A DNA stretch of 32,738 bases from Betaproteobacteria bacterium RIFCSPLOWO2_12_FULL_68_20 (GTDB lineage Bacteria; Pseudomonadota; Gammaproteobacteria; Burkholderiales; SG8-39). Under the pieces are notes generated by a model. That model did not search any database. It was not told the origin of the DNA and saw nothing but the letters and a program-made list of their open reading frames with translations. The position numbers were made by a program, and so were the translations under genes. How positions within the stretch are numbered: the first letter of the stretch is position 1; every line of letters begins with the position of its first letter. The stretch lies in NCBI GenBank assembly GCA_001770655.1, contig MERQ01000001.1:1-32738 (forward strand), given 5' to 3'. This document shows positions 32,220 to 32,738 of this stretch, one piece after another.

Positions 32220-32738
32220 CGGCCGAGGCCGACGGGGAGCGCATCGAGCGCGGCGAAGCGCGTTTTCACGGCCTCACCGTCGACGCCGTCGGGCGGCTGT
32301 TCACCTGGCGCGGGCGGCTTTTCCGCGCCATCAATCCGGCGGCCGCGCGCGGCGTCCGCGAGCTGTTCGCCTGCGGGCTCCTCGACGAGCTGATGCGCGA
32401 GCGGCTTTTCGTGCGCAGCCGGGTGACCGGCTACCGGCTCGAGGGCTGCGGCCTGGTCGTCGAGCATCAGCGCATCGCGCCGCTGGTCTACCCCTTCGAG
32501 TGGTCGTTCTCGATGCTGAAGGACGCCGCGCTCGCCGTCCTCGCGCTCAACACGATCGCGCGGCGCTACGGCTACCGCACGGCGGACTGCCACGGGTTCA
32601 ACGTGTGCTTCGACGGCACGATCCCGCTCTTCGTGGACCTCGGCAGCTTCGAGCAGGCCGGCGAGGGCGAAACCGCGTGGAGCGCGTACGAGGAGTTTCT
32701 CGCCTCCTACGAGTATCCCTTGCGCATCTGGAGCGGCG
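32216..32738 (+). CDS. Methyltransferase-family protein, N-terminal part with kinase-like motif (truncated by window)
   Basis: 174 codons, open to the window edge; ATG overlaps the previous TGA (ATGA). The stretch VYPFEWSFSMLKDAAL (91-106) and what follows resemble the N-terminal region of class I SAM-dependent methyltransferases seen in polysaccharide clusters (sometimes annotated NoeA-like). Within it, DCHGFNVCFDG and LFVDLGSFE (124-145) look like the catalytic loop and metal site of the aminoglycoside-phosphotransferase/protein-kinase fold (D..xN...D). The methyltransferase domain itself would lie beyond the edge, so the call rests on recognition of the N-terminal segment. It shares the operon with two glycosyltransferases and a flavoprotein. 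Confidence 0.65.
   Translation, partial: MTAEADGERIERGEARFHGLTVDAVGRLFTWRGRLFRAINPAAARGVRELFACGLLDELMRERLFVRSRVTGYRLEGCGLVVEHQRIAPLVYPFEWSFSMLKDAALAVLALNTIARRYGYRTADCHGFNVCFDGTIPLFVDLGSFEQAGEGETAWSAYEEFLASYEYPLRIWSG

Overview
The window is a GC-rich (roughly two-thirds G+C by eye), densely coded bacterial chromosome segment. Gene content (oxc-frc oxalate genes, type IVa pilin with a sigma-54 promoter, CHASE2 signalling proteins, GspE/PilB-type ATPase, SPINDLY/OGT-type glycosyltransferases) fits a Gram-negative proteobacterium. A betaproteobacterium (Burkholderiales, Rhodocyclales or Nitrosomonadales type) is my best guess, an inference from gene mix only.

Region 1 (1-2768): oxalate catabolism. 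The 3' end of oxalyl-CoA decarboxylase is followed by formyl-CoA:oxalate CoA-transferase and, overlapping it by one base, a formyltransferase/hydrolase that resembles the N-terminal domain of 10-formyltetrahydrofolate dehydrogenase. The third gene probably links the one-carbon product to folate or formate.

Region 2 (2970-15563): eight co-directional genes that look like one signal-integration locus. The order is CHASE2-TPR-Ser/Thr kinase, PP2C phosphatase, FHA protein, CHASE2-adenylyl cyclase, metallo-beta-lactamase-fold cyclic-nucleotide phosphodiesterase, cyclic-nucleotide-binding/rhodanese fusion, GAF-GspE/PilB-like ATPase and GAF-HD-GYP phosphodiesterase. It contains writer, eraser and reader for Ser/Thr phosphorylation, writer, eraser and reader for cAMP, a c-di-GMP hydrolase, and a motor ATPase as possible output. 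This is the best candidate in the window for an undescribed system.

Region 3 (15673-26836): a pilin and glycosylation block. A type IVa pilin gene with a near-consensus sigma-54 promoter and its own terminator lies between TPR-OGT glycosyltransferase genes. These are a minus-strand single-domain enzyme, a 1278-aa tandem TPR-OGT-TPR-OGT protein whose second catalytic domain lacks the conserved His, and a second minus-strand enzyme. An FkbM methyltransferase and a family-2 glycosyltransferase are interleaved.

Region 4 (26940-32738): a plus-strand glycan or lipid-linked sugar operon: GT-C membrane glycosyltransferase, GtrA-like flippase, TPR-methyltransferase, UDP-galactopyranose-mutase-like flavoprotein, family-2 glycosyltransferase and a truncated methyltransferase-family protein running off the edge. 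Regions 3 and 4 together suggest modification of pili or other surface proteins and polysaccharide. Region 2 may control the machinery that assembles them. I saw no tRNA, rRNA, CRISPR array, insertion sequence or phage gene.
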